Positions 46,701 through 61,700 of a stretch of 64,000 bases of DNA are shown in pieces. The translations under genes and the position numbers were made by a program. Within the stretch, counting starts at the first letter, position 1. Each line of letters starts with the position of its first letter. This DNA is from Pteria penguin (Eukaryota; Mollusca; Bivalvia; Pterioida; Pteriidae), in assembly GCA_035048485.1 (NCBI GenBank), contig CM068588.1, positions 25,819,118 to 25,883,117 on the forward strand. The letters run 5' to 3'. Under the pieces are notes generated by a model. The model ran no database searches and had not been told where the DNA came from. It saw nothing but the letters and a program-made list of their open reading frames with translations.

Positions 46701-49700
46701 CACCTGTTGTTTGTTGATAGCTTGCCTTAACCTGAGAAGCAATATCATTATTTGAGCGTGAAGTATAATCTATTGCTGGAGTTCCAGAGTTACAAGAATC
46801 CAGAAGACCAGTGGCTGACCCACAGTCTACTGTTGGTGACACTATATATACGTCCATCCACTGCTGAGAAACCGTTAAATGCAGTTCTGTAGAAGAAATG
46901 GAGATGGTGATTTCATTCATACTCTGCAGTGTTACAGTAAAGGCGTTTTCTGTGACGGTAAGGGAAACAAGTTCCAACTCCACCTGATTACTGTATACAT
47001 TCGGTGGTTTGTTATCTTGACCAGAGGGAACGATAACGAGACTGTTGCCTCCTGATGTAACACATAAGGCGATGACACAAGACCCGATGTGGCAGTTGAC
47101 TTGGTAGATATCTACTGCAAATGCCGCAGTAGACATCATCCTGTAGACACCGGATAAATTCTCTAAAGATATCTGTTGACCATGGAATGTCATGAAGTCT
47201 GCTTTTCCCGAGATGTGAGACACATATTTCGTATTTGTTGAATCCCTTAGAGCAGTACCTACTAACACAGAGCAATCGGTACCTTGCATACCACTATGAC
47301 ATGTGCCACACTCACTACTTCCTGACCAGTTCCAATCACAGTTGCAGGCCCCAGTAGAACTGCAGGTACCATGGTCATTGCAAGGATGAAGAGAGCCTCC
47401 TGGGCAAATGCTGTCACAAAAAGTGTTAAAATACCCTGCGATGCAAACACAAGTTCCGGTGGAAGTTTCTTCTCCAAACAGGCATGTTCGATTACAGCTT
47501 GTTTTGACTCGAGTTTCCAGATCTAGAGAACTACAGAGACTTGATACCGGTGATGACCCCAGGTTTAGATAATTCTCACAAATTCCACCGAAATTAAGCA
47601 GAACATCATAAGCTGCTGCTAAATCTCGAGTTGATGACAGTGTCTGCATACAGGCAAGGTAATATGCATCTTTGGTTGCCTGGTTCATTGCACTGCAGGC
47701 AGAACCTAATGGTGTACTTGTGTCTTTAGTGCTTGAACACATGGTCTCTCCTGTAACACTGAGACTTGCGTCTGAGAAATACACATATGAAATTCCTGGA
47801 AAAACTTGTTTGTTGTAGGAAAGGTCTGATGGTTCCCAAGACGGTTGCATCCAAGGAGATTGTGGAAGCTGTATAACGTCACTTTTCAGCCAGTCTTTCG
47901 TTGTATCCCCGATGCCCTCATCAAACATCCATACAGAGCTAAGAAGATGGTGCACATCCAATGGGTCTATCTGATAAATGTCCGTTATAATATTAGCCTC
48001 GATGGGAATGCGCCAGAGTATAAAGTTGTCTAAATGTCCAGTGAAGCTTTGAGGGTGGTTTACAGGGACACCACTGGAGGGTGGTTGCCACTGACCGATT
48101 GATAAAGTTCCTGGGTTGTCAAATATTCCAGTAGTTATAGTGTATGTCCTTCTATTGATATATCCAGTACTGTTGAAGCAATACAACTCAAGATCACCCA
48201 AACCGCTAAGGTACATAACCACTATTTTGTTCCAGATGTCCTCCTCTAGTTCTATTCCTGTATCAATGACCCCTTCGTTGTAGTGGATTTCAAGAGTGGT
48301 GGCTGCAAACAGCATAAAGTATCTGTCATTTGTGTATGAAAACAGTACACCGCCATCTGTTGATGAATTGCCCATTTTCACAATGAACTCAAAAGTAATG
48401 TTTTCTCCAACATCTGATTTGATATCCATGTCTCTATAGATACTGGTGAAGTCAAACTTGAGACTATATCCTCCTATGCCTTGCAATTCATGAGCTATTG
48501 ATGGGTAGTAGATGATCTTGTCTTGGGTACTGACCCTGAACTTGGTAGGATCCAGTGATGAGGATGTTGTGACAGTCTGGTTCAAAGTCACACTGTTTAA
48601 AGATAAGCTTGACCCAGTGGGTGAAGCCTGAGCTGACTGGACAGGTGCCGTAGATGCAGACACATTGAACACGTACACATCTGTGTATAGCAAATGATGA
48701 AGTTTGACAGTACTGTTTGATGATCCACTTCCACTTAATATTCCAGATGTCATAGGTACGAGGGATGTTGGCATGGAAACCTTCATGTCAAGGTAACGAC
48801 CTTCTAAACGAACCACAATTTCAATATTTCCATTGATGTCAAACAAGATGGTATCTATCTGTGTTTGTTCCACTGTAAATCCATGGTAGTACTTTCTGTC
48901 ATCTAAACTGGTCTGACTTCCTTCAATGTATATCAATGGTTTAGATCTTTCATCCCTAGGATTCTGTATTGTTATAGTGGCAAATCCATTTGTGTTGTCT
49001 CCAATACGCACCGATATAAATGTTATGCAAGTGAAATTCTGATTACAAGAGACAAGTTTCCCTTCTACAAGAATATTTTCTGAGACTGTAAGCAGCACAT
49101 ACTCTGCAGATTCCTGGATCACAAAATTGAGGCCATCGAGATTATGGAAATGACCTAAGCGAGTTCCAAGGCCAACTGAAGTTGATGAAGTTATGCTGTT
49201 TTCTGCAATTTGACAATTGTCTGCCATCCATCCATCTGAGCAAGAAGAACAGTCTAAGGAAACTTGCCTATTTACTGGACAGTTGCAATCCCCTGTTGAT
49301 GCATTGCATGTTCCATACCCAGAGCAAGGTAGAAGTGGACCACCTGGACACTCCTCGTCACAGGTAACATTCCAGTAACCATCTAAGCACATACAATTGT
49401 TGTTGGTGTCCTTGGTGCCATATTCACACACTGGGTCACAGAAGCCACCCATGATTGTCTGAGTGAAGTATGTAGAGTAGGAGATATCTCCACATAAAGA
49501 GATGTATGGGTCGTATGACAGTCCTAGAACAAACTGACAATAGTCCGAGTAATCCAGAATGGCATCCAAAATGTCTGCTTCATCTACTGCCGTTTTACAT
49601 TCATATATATAAAGGTCCTGTAGAGATGTGCCCAGACTGGAACAAGTACTGTAAATAAAATCACATCACATTAGGTATCATATAAATGTCATCTTCATTA

Positions 49701-52700
49701 ACATTGATATCTTTTTCAGTAAAAGCACATCTGGAACACAGTATTTCAAATATAATTCTAATGACAAATTTTTGTTAAAGTATTTACTATGTATTGATCT
49801 TATTGTATGTAATATGAAAAAAATTCTTATAATGTAGAGATTCATACAAAAAATATCTAAATTCTAACTTATTCTAATTGAGAAATTTTCTTAAATGGAA
49901 ATAAACATCCTTTGAAATGTCTATATTGAAAATATATGCATATCATTTCCTGATCCAATTATACATGTGTTCTTAATACTTTTTCATGTCTTTTAGTTAG
50001 TAATATTGATTGCAATGTTTACTGACCTTGAGAATGTGCTTGTGGAGAACACATTAGTACAGAGAGAGTCTATCGTGACTGTGGTACTGCGTCGTTTTCG
50101 TCGGGATGATGACAGCGGACTGCCTAGGACTTCATGTGTTATGACAGTGGCCGGAATCTGGGCATCTGACAGTTGAAGCTGACCACCAGGGAAAGGTGTG
50201 TAAGGTCCCTTCAAGGCCAGATGGTTGACCTCATCAAAAACTGTGTTCACTACAAAATATGGATGTCAGGTTAAGACCATTTCCCAGGAAAATAATTTTT
50301 TTTTATAGATATAATAGACTTTGCCACAGACAGGTAAATGTAAGGTTAACAGATTGCAGAGAAATGCAGATGCATTTAAAACAAGGTGTTACGTAGCAAT
50401 GGTCTGTAGCATAAAGTAAGAAGAATTAGACTTTTCACATTATCTGCTGCGGGCAAAACGATCAACTTCAAGAGATGTAAGCATGATCTACATTTCGAGG
50501 AATTACTTATCATTTCCCAAAACAATGTTGAAACTTTGCTGATAATGTGAAAAAGTCTATCAACAGAATCATTAAACTCAATGGAAATTTCAAGCACACA
50601 AAATATTTATTAACAAACATTTGGTTGGATGGCAACTCATCCTCATATTAGTACATGTAATTTATTTGAATAAAATTATTTCAGATGTCAGTGTATATTT
50701 TGTGAAGTTCTGCAGTTGTGAATAAATAGCTATCAGTATACTTTATCTCTTTGAAGCAAATACATGTATATGGAATATTTAAGCATATTATTGAAATTAA
50801 ATGCAAAAGTCAGGCATATTTATTTAGCAAAATTTGATACGAACTTTACGCAGTGAATTTAATTGAATACAAAATCTCTACAGGTTACAAGACTTATGAT
50901 TTTACTACTTTATCTACATAGTGTCAAGCAATCTCTAAATTAGTATTCACACAGAGTGTTAATGATCAAGATATCTATCAAAGGCATACTGAGTATTGCT
51001 AAGGCAATACAGGTCCCCCCTCCCTTAGTCCTTGCCACTGGCTTAGTAGCGATCTTTTAAATTCAAGGTCAAAATAGTTGGAACTAACTTCATTCCATAC
51101 AATCTGTATATCGATTTGTAACTCAGTGACGGAAGTTCCAAAAGTCTCATTTAATTATCTGTGAAAATAAAGGAGGGCAGTCTGGAAAACTATAGAAAAG
51201 GCAGTAACTCTTATAAAAGTAATTCAATTACAACTAAAGTCAAACTTGGCCTGTATCTCATCAAACTGAAGCAGTGAGTCTACAGCAAGTGACATCTTAT
51301 CTGTAAAGAAGACTTAAAAGTCAGAAAAAATTTCTGTAACAGATGGACAGACTGACAGATGAAGTGGAAACTTATAATCTCCTCTGGTATTACTCGTGGG
51401 GGATATTATTCGATATTAACACACTGTGTTAGTAACAAAGATAAGCTTTTCTTCAAGTTGAAAACAGCTAATCAGTTAGTAAATAACTAATGGTAAGCAA
51501 GTTCTTTCAATGCAGATAATTATTCTAAGCTTAAAGAGTGAGCTACTTAATTGTATGTGCTGAAGTAAGAATAATGCGGAAATATTAAGTCAGTAGTTTA
51601 AAAGCTTTAAAAGATCCCTCTTGCTCAATACATATTATAGACTGAGAAGTTGAACATTTATTGAAGGACAACATATGGAACAGTGTGTTATCAAAGTAAC
51701 ACATTTCAGACTATGGGTTTGTAGTATGTGGAGTCAGACTATTGTAATCTGACTCACACTAAGGAGAATTACTTTCTATTGACTGATCTTGATTCAATCA
51801 ATGCAAATATACAAATGTTTAAACTTTCATTTTTTACTGATTGTAGAATTTCAGTAACTTCCTGACAAGGAAACTTAATGATACTCAGATTTCCCGAAAG
51901 TTTAAAAGATGTATCAGAATTAAAATTAACACTCTTCATATGTGAAAAGTCTCAAAAACACTATTTTTGTCCAGTGTTCAGCTAAATCTATACACCATGA
52001 TGACCTATTGGTGTGTGTTAGTACATAAAGTAGAGATCTAGGAGTGCATATATACATTATGGAAATGATTTCTACTGATTATATTCCCATCAACTCTCCG
52101 ACACCAGGTGCTACACCACATGTCATATCCCGTGCAGTTATATCAATCATATTTCTATGATAGGTTATATGACAACCATCAAATCTTTTCGTTAACACTT
52201 ACACACAAAACCAAGACTGGTTGCTGCAAGATTTTCAATATTGAACATGTTATCAACTCGTTAAATGAACTAAAGTAACAATGTTTTAATTAGCTACGCC
52301 CTAAAAGATATATCAATTTCCAATACGATAGAGCATTATGTGAAATCTAAGTAAACCAAAACTTTGATATTCTTTATCTCAAGTTCCCAACTGGCCAGTT
52401 CTTTGACTTGCTGATAAAAAAGCCTTTTAATTATTGTGTGATATGGCAGTTAATCATCAGAAGTGAATGAAATTGGAGAACCTTAAATTAGTATACAACT
52501 ATCGATACCTATCATCAGATATACTGGAATGATACAGTAGTGGATGTTTTCACATTCAGCAACTTGGACATGAGTCTGGTAAATCACTATACTTTTATTT
52601 CCTTCATGGTCCTACCCAGGAAAATCACTTACCCACTGACATTTAACATACACACAAGTTTGTACACCCTATACTCACCACCTTAAGATTCAACATAGTG

Positions 52701-55700
52701 TGTTGGTCACATTATAGGTTTAACAACACAAAGAGAATATTAAAGAAAGCACTAATAAACGTGGTAAATTATCATCATAATATGAGAAATCAAACTACTG
52801 ATAGTACTGTTAAACCTACATTGATCCATTACGTCAAAATGCCACAGAGCCTCAATGTTATCGTCATCTTTGCTGTATGTTATGTTCCAGTGATCCCTGA
52901 TCTCGGGGAAGCTAAAGTAACTACAAAATGATAAGAAAAATGCTGAATTTTTAAACTTTAATCATGAAGTTGAATTTTATATGCTAGAATCTGGCATGGT
53001 GAAGGGGTTAGGAAAATAAGTTTGTAAAATGGGAATACTGCTAAATGGAGCTTGTCTGGAATTTCAACCACTATGGACATCTCATGACTGAAGGCTGAAA
53101 TAAGTTCTGGTATGTCAAAGAGTTATAGATACATCTTATCAAAGGAAGAATATGCAGCAGCAAAGTTCAATATCTAAACAATACAAAAGAAACACAATCA
53201 CCATTTTTGTGAAAAATTCCTGAGGATGGCATAATACAATATTAAGGCATAAACATATCACTGTTTCATCTATATCACATTCATATTGACATAGATTTAA
53301 TACTTTCTGCCATTATCACTATGCACTATTCTTAAAGCCTTCACATGTAAGTAAAGTTTCCCTATCAATAACTTAAGCTTTCAATTAAGAAATTTTCATA
53401 CATATTTAGTAATTAAAGTACCGAAAAGTTTTCATTTACAATGCATGAAGTATATGAACATCATTTATCAATCTATATTTTCATACTTTAAAACAATTTT
53501 ACCCAAAAATGAATTTTAAAATAATATTATTCTATTTCTAAAAACATCAAATGATTCTTATGATGCCCCACCAATAAGAAACTTTTAGATACATCACTTA
53601 TGAGACACTTTGCCATCTATTTCATTTTAAGTCAAATATCTGCATCACAATTTATTGAACCATTTACCTGCTCCATATTCTCAATTCATCAATACAGCCT
53701 TTGAAGTAATCATCAAGTGGTTGTTCTCCTGAACCATCAGTTGACGGTTGCCATCTACCGATCACCATGCTACCACTGGTATTGAAAACTTGTTCAGCAT
53801 CAGAGAACTGCTGTGTAAAATCAATAAACCCTCTTCTACTAAAGCCATTGCTATCAAAGTAGTACAAGTCCATATACCCGTAGGAGTAGACCAAGGAAAT
53901 TTGATTCCACTTCTCTTCTTCCAGCATCAGATTTGTGTCATATTCCATTTCTCCCAGTGTAATGATCACTCTACCAAAGATATTTCTGATGGCTAGTGTT
54001 TTCCTCTCAGTGTAGGACAGAATAGTGCCGATACATTCTTCAGTAGCACATGTCTTCACAAAAAATTCTATGGTGACTGGCTTCTTTTTGTCTTTGAATA
54101 TTGGTAGCTTTCTACCAATTATGGAGGACCTTTCAAAGCATAAGCAGTTTGCAGGACCCAGTCCTGTCACAGCTGTGGTGGAAACTCCAGTTTCTGAAAC
54201 GATGGATGAATTATCAGCAACATGTTCTCCACCTATGGTAGGTGGGATAATAACAGTTCCATTTCCTCCACTCATGGCACCACTCTGAGTATTATTCAGA
54301 CCACATGGTGGCATTGTTGTTACACCACTACAATTGTAGGCACAGGAACCACAAAGTCCAGACTGAGGAACACCGTTACAGCAGTAGTTGTCAAATCCTC
54401 GTATGTAAGCATGCAGTCTGTCCTTGACAATACCCCACCGAACCGTGATACGGAAACCTAAAGTGTTAGACCTGATACGCCATCTGTAACGATTAGCTTT
54501 AATAATCTTCAATGGACAACCACCAGGGACATCTATTTTAAGAGGCTTGCTCAGATCTCTCACGTCTGTTTTGACACCATTGATGAAAAACTGACCCTGT
54601 GCAAATTCAAAGATAAAAAAGGTTAAACCAAATAAACAAAGACACTAATCTGACATCAACAATTAAGAGAAAGTATAAACACAACAAAGAGGAAATCAAA
54701 GATTTTATTGCTCAAAAGAACTATTTTTATAAAGTACCTACCTGATTTTCCATACTTGTTTTATTTGGGTTACGTAGGGCAATAATAGTGGTATTATGAA
54801 ATTGAATGGCTACGCTTCCTAGACATACACTCTTCACCTTCCTCACAACACAAGACTCAAACTGACCCTGAAAACGAAGACGTTTTATTAAAATGTCACG
54901 AAACTTTTTTCGTCTTGATTAAGTTAAAAAGTAAGGTTATACATAATCCTATAAAAATATTCAACCCCCTTACTGATTCCATAGTACTGCTATTGTTAGT
55001 ACTCATTGTCCAAATATTATGACTACAGAGGCAGCACAGCTCAAGTGGTAAGTTCCTTAACTTAGGACCAAAAAGTTTAAGGTTGGACCAAAATGTTTAA
55101 GGTCTAGGTCTTGCCAGTGAGTTACTGTCAGTGTCCTATATTTTGGAAGAAAAGGTAAAAATCAAGGTCATGTGTTATGGTAGGCTTTGATGTAAAAAAT
55201 TTCTTAATGCTTTGGGTGTCAGTAGGTAAGGTACTTGGTTGGTGACCAAAAGGTTTCAGAATTGGGTCCAATGACTGACTTGCTAATGTTCAATGTTCTA
55301 ATAGAAATGGTAAAAACCAAGGTCCTTTGTTATGGGTTGTAAAAAATCTCTCAATGTCTAAGGTGTGTCTGTTACACACATCTTAATTCCTAAGCAATGC
55401 ATAAGGCTGATGCTGTCACCATATAAATGAAACAATCTTGGTATAACTTAAAACAAGACCACAAATTGAACAAATAAATCATCATAACAATATACATTAT
55501 ACAACATACCTGTAGTACATGACGTATTAGTACTAAAACTTACCTCCACAATGAAATTTCCTTGCTCCACTAATCTAAATATTCCAGTTTCTGTATTTGC
55601 AACTGTATGGCCTGTGAAGTTGGTATAAATGGACTTATATTTGACACGACAGATCCGTTTGCTTGGTAAGGTGGGTGCTGGCTCTATAGTGTTGCAGTTA

Positions 55701-58700
55701 CTGCCTATAGTTAAATAGATATCAGTTCAAACGATCACTCATTCTATGTTATAGAAAAATATATAGTCTAAAAGAATTAAAGAGCTGTCAGAAAACCAAC
55801 AGAGCTCGCTGGTGGCAACCAAATCTAAATAGCAAAAGTTGTAATCCAGGTTACAGTTTTTGTCCAAGTAGGTCAATCTTCAAGGTGAAGGTCGAAACGT
55901 AAAAACTTTTGATATGTAATGAAGGGCTTTTCATATTTAAGCCCTATCTGTTACTGTTTATAATTTATCACAAAGGTTAAAACTTTTGAAAAGTAGGCCA
56001 AACTTCAAGATCAAGGTCACAAGATAAAATATTTTGGTACCCAATGAAAGACCTTGGTACAAGGAATACACATGTGAAAAATTGATACTCTGTCTCTTAT
56101 GATTCTAAAGTTATGATCCAGGTTAAAGTTTTTGTCTGCGGACAAGAACAACAACAACAACGCCGCAAAGGTATGACAATAAAGTACATCAGAAGTACAG
56201 TGAAACATGTTTTACTTGACCACCAACCTAAAGATGGAAAAATGGCCATTCAAGGCAGATGGTCTGTTAGTACAGGTTGATTTTGTAGTAAGGAACAGAA
56301 AAAAGGTGATAGTTAAGTTGCTTAATACAGGGTATGGTCTTTAAAGCAGGTATGAGCATATAAATAGATAATGACTTCCCTGATCAAAGTATCTATCTGA
56401 TTATGACTAGACTATGGTAGCGACAATGTCCATACCTGTGTATCCTGCTGAACATGTGTTACACACAGAGTCACCTTGCCAGTTGACAGCACACGTGCAT
56501 GTTCCATCATTAGCATTACACTCCCCATGGTCATGACATGGTGTGGCATATCCACCTGGACATTCCTGAAAATATATGGATCATTGGTAATCAGTCAAAC
56601 TAAAATACTCGCAAAGCAAAGGTATTATTAGCCACAATTCTGTCTCATACATTCTGTAATATGTACACCTTGTTAGTGTAATTTACTGAAAAAGAAGAAA
56701 AAAAATGTTCCTAAGTAATGAGTAACATTAAGGCTGAAATTATTCTAACACTGATGCAAACAGTTCAGACAATTTCAAATCAGCAGTTTTTCTCAATAAA
56801 GTACTGATATCAATTAATCTTAACCTGAAACTGAGACTCATTGCATAACAAATCCACTCTTTTACATTACCTTATCACAGTGTTGTCCCCAGAAACCTTT
56901 ATCACATTCGCATGCTGTTCTGGTGGCATCCAGCTTCCCAAAGATGCACTTGATTGTACAGTCTGGTCCTGTCCAAAGTGGGAAGTGCCGTTCAGCAAAG
57001 TCATTGCACAGGGATTTTGCAGGGAATTCTGTCAAACTGCCTTCTACCTCACAAACAGCAGAGTAAGCTATCACACTGTCTAGACTATTATTCAACTGAA
57101 TGAGAGCTGCAGATGCTGTCACATCACTGAAGCAGGCATAGTAATAGAACTTAGCTGCAATGGAAACACCTGAACAAGTGGTTGCCATGGTACTACTCAT
57201 CATAAAACCATTGCACAGAGATGTTGCATCAGGAGATTTATCTGTATCCATGGTGATTCTGATTGTTGGAATATCAGAACGGGACAACCCACATGTGGAC
57301 AGTTGCCATGTTATGCCTGTCTTTCCTAGGGTTACTATCTGGCGACTGACAATATCATAAGAGAATGAACCAAAACCTTCGTTGAAATTCCATCCCATGA
57401 CCATACCCGTTTCATATGTGACAGATGTCATCCAGTGCAATAGTACCTCTGATGGAGTAAGAGGTATGCTGTAAAGGATAAGACGGTCAATTTCACCGAC
57501 AAAGACGCCACCTGGTGGAGAACCAAGACCATTCAGAGACACCTGCCAACTGCCTACTGAGAGTGAGCCACCAACAGAGAAGCATCCTGTTCCAATGGGA
57601 ATGTATGTACTGACTGCCAGGTCAACATCAGAGATATAGTGGAAGATGAGGACCCCTGTGACTTGATTATAGACCAAAGTAATTTGTGTCCATTGATTGG
57701 TCACCACAGAGATATCTGTACTGTGCACATCCGCTTGGAAATGAACCTAAATCAAACATAATATTTATCAGTTAATTTAAGTTTATAATACATTTTCATT
57801 GAAATAATCCTGACTCTAGGATTCTCTTCAATGAAAATATATATGTGTATAGTAAAATTTTCTTTGCATTATGTCTTACATAGTGTATAATGTACTGACT
57901 TTAAACTTGTATGTAGTATTGAAATTTTAAATTCAGTTTTAATCTAAAAATAAAATCACTTAATTTTCTTATTATTTGTAATAACTAAATCCATTATGGA
58001 ATTAAATCTTGAAAAACTGAAGCACTTGTCATATCTTTTTCTTAATTATTTCAATCTCAACTAACTTTCCAAAATGAAACAGACTTTTATAAATGGCAGG
58101 GGTTGATTGCTCCAGTCATATGGCACTGGATTTCAAATTTGTCAATCTGGGTGTCATCTGAGCTCTCGGTTCAGATATTATGGTGATTTATCTGCCCTTT
58201 TATCTGTCCCTTGGATGAAACAGTATAAACTAAAGACCTATGTCACAGTATCCCCATATAAAATATCCTTCACTTCTTTGGGTGGGTCCATTACAAAATC
58301 TATAAGGCCATGCATCAGGTTTGTGCTACTATTTAATAGAAATAATCATGGTATAGTACAAGATAATGAAAAAAACTAACAAATTGCAACCTGAAACTTA
58401 CTTGGAACTTTCCATCATAGATAGAAACAGCAAATGTCTCTTGGAAGGCATAGGCCATGACTACTCCACTACCACCAGATCCTGATACGAAGTGGATATT
58501 CAGACGTGTTTCCATGGTGACATATTCACCAGATAGGTGGGAGTCTGCAAATCGTGGTGTGGTAAAGTAGCCATTATTCAGGTAAAGACCATATCCAGTG
58601 GGTATGCTAGTTAGAGTTGAAATCTGTGGAAAAAAGACAGATGAAGAATTATTTGTACTGTTATTTACTACTGATATGAAGTATGTAGAAGTCAGAAATG

Positions 58701-61700
58701 TTTCCTTTGAAGTAATCAATTGCACAGCACAGCAATCAGCTCTGAGGATTTATTAATGAGGCATTTATTCACAATGTTCCAGAACTTAACTATGGTTTAA
58801 GATGAGGCTACATATTGAAGTCTCATCTTTTAAGTAGTTCAGATTTCATTTTTGAACTGACCTGAGCTTGTGGAGTTTCCTTACGGTAACCATAGGACAG
58901 AATAGAAAACACTGAATAGTGTACATTTTGAAATAAATATATTGTTATAGAGTGATTATACTCGATAATACTGACTGAGAAAATAGACTGATAAAACATA
59001 ACAGTTTGAACTCAGAAATGAAAATTTTTTCAATACTGGGGATTATGCTGAAATAACACTACTGCAGTACATGTAGAAATTAAGTGTTTCAAATCCAAAC
59101 AATAATGAAAAACATTACATTTACCTGAGCTCTAAAACTGGTAGCATAATCTTGATGCCACAGGTTGAAGTAATGGTAAATGTCTTCACTTGATATTTGA
59201 ATTGATTGACAGGTCTTGGCCACACCAACATTTTGAAGTAAGCAGCGCCCATCTGTGTTGGCACATGTGTGTGTCTTGTCTTCACATCCACCACACAGAC
59301 CCTCTGCAGAAGCACAGTTGGATTGCTGAATCTTGAGTTGAACATTCAGATAGCCATCTTGCATGTAGATCTCCACCAGTTTGCTGTTAGGGCCAGTGAT
59401 GCGATAGGACTTGGAATCCATTCTAGACATGGTATAACTTGATGACACTGTCAGACTGTGATACACACTTTTGGGGACTCCATCTAGCATTACTTCTCCT
59501 TCAGAAATTGCACTGACTGAGAGGATCTTATTACCAGTCTTCAGGTGGAAGTCTATGATACAATATTTAAATCTTCCACAAGGCATGGTTTCCACCTGGA
59601 TCTCAAGGTCGGTAGATTTATGGAAGGTGTAGAATCCATATTCTTCAAATTTGGTACTTGCTCCATCTAACATGGTAAGATGACCATTACCAGACAAGGT
59701 GCAGATACGGTCCTGGGTGATAAATGGCTGGACATTCACCGAACAATCCTTACCATACCATCCACTAGCACAAGCATCACACAATGCTCCCTCCCAGTTG
59801 TACTGGCACTTACACTTGCCATTGGTTTGGTTACACTTTCCATTTCCACTACAAGAGTTCTCTACACCTCCAGGGCATATTTGATTACATGAAGAACCCC
59901 AGTAGCCATGGTGACAGGAGCATGAAGTGTCTGTGGCATTGTCGTTGATGGGGAAATCACACTGAGTGTCACATGAGGTCCCTTTCCATCCTGGGAAATT
60001 ATCGAAGAAGCCACACATGGGTTTACCTGGCCAGGTTGAAAGTTCCTCTCGGAGCCAGCAATGGTCGCTCATTGTTACTACTGTAATCATAGAGAACTGT
60101 AGGGAATTGGAAGCTGCTATATCACTGACGCATGCTACATAATAGAAGTTCAAGACACTTACGCCAAGTCCATTACAAGTACTGAGAGATGCATTGTAAA
60201 TGGAAGAATAACAATGACTTTCCGCCTCTTGCATTTTCGTGAGATCGGTGAAGGAATGGAGATATGGTACTGTTGGTGCTGTAAGTGGGAGATTGGAAAT
60301 CCTCCATGATATGTCAGTACGCAGGTTTCCAAACTTGACAATTTTGATATTATTTTGTTGTACCCAATCTGTTATGACATCACCCTCACCATCTCTGAAT
60401 GACCAATGAGAAACCAGTAAGCTGTTGTAGTTTATAATTCTACTCAGTCGATACAACTCCACATTGGTATACGTGAAAGCTGTGTGCCAGACTCTGACTT
60501 CATCCATCTCACCTATGTAATATTTCTGTAAGGCTGTCTTCACACCTGTGGTGTACAGATGTGGTGGATGACCCAAACCAATGTAACCATAGTTACTGAA
60601 TGCTGTAGCATTAAGGTTGGTCATGGTGAAATATTCACAGCTACCTGTCACTGGGCATACATATAGAATCATCATGGTTGCTGAGTGGTACCATACCATT
60701 GTGATTTGTTGCCATACATTCAGAGATACAGGAATAGTACTGGTATAGATGACATTACCAATACTGACTTTAAAGACTGAATCCAAATACAGGATGACAC
60801 CTTTGTCTCCATTGTAAGAGAAAACAACTCCTTCAGATTCTGTTGGTTTGATGGAGAACTCGATAGTGACATCAATGTCTGATTTTATGACATTTGGAAG
60901 GAAGCTTGTAGTCAGTTCACTGTTGTTGAAGAACATGCCATAATCTGCAGTGCCAATATTTTTTTCTTCATGGTAATCGCCACCAGCAAACATGACTCCA
61001 AAGAGACTCTCTGCTACTAGAACATCCCAAGAACTGTTATAGGTTGTTACCAAAGTGTTTGAGATATCACAATTTCCTACGAGATAATTCTGAGACAGAC
61101 AGATGCTGTTCTTAAATTTAAATGTAATACTGAGATGTTTCTCAAGAATTCTGACATGGATGGTTTGTCTGCCTCCTAGTGAACTGGTAAAGAGGAATTC
61201 TGTCTTAGATTTATGTTGGACATGTACATGAGGTAAATTAAGATTGAGGTCACTAGAGAAGAATTGTCGATCATTGTTATGCCAAAATTTGAAATTCTGA
61301 CTTGATGTGTACCCTGCTCTCAACACAATGGTGTCTGTGCCATATGCAAGTGCAATGGCCGTCACGCAAATGGCGTCATCATAACAGTATGTAGTCCTGA
61401 CCTGGATACTGGGCATGCTCAGGGTATTGCTCGACTTTACAACATAAAACTCCCCTGGATGGATGAGGGAGAACATTCCATTATTAAATGTCTTGATATG
61501 ACCGAGACCATAAATTGCACTGGTGTAGAATGTCACACCTCCCCAGTTAGCTGGATTCTGTGTCGTTGGGGACGATGTTGGGACTGTTAATAAAAAACAA
61601 AATCATATATAAAATGTATAATGTACTTTTTAAACATCTCAATACTAGCATATTTTGGAATACTTAAATTAATATCTTGGATGAATATTCTGATCCAAAT

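Noticed and set aside
50250..53667. Frameshift or missing exon in the giant gene between 53668 and 50249
   Set aside because: The phase mismatch is resolved by a 92-base exon at 52820-52911 that fits on both sides.
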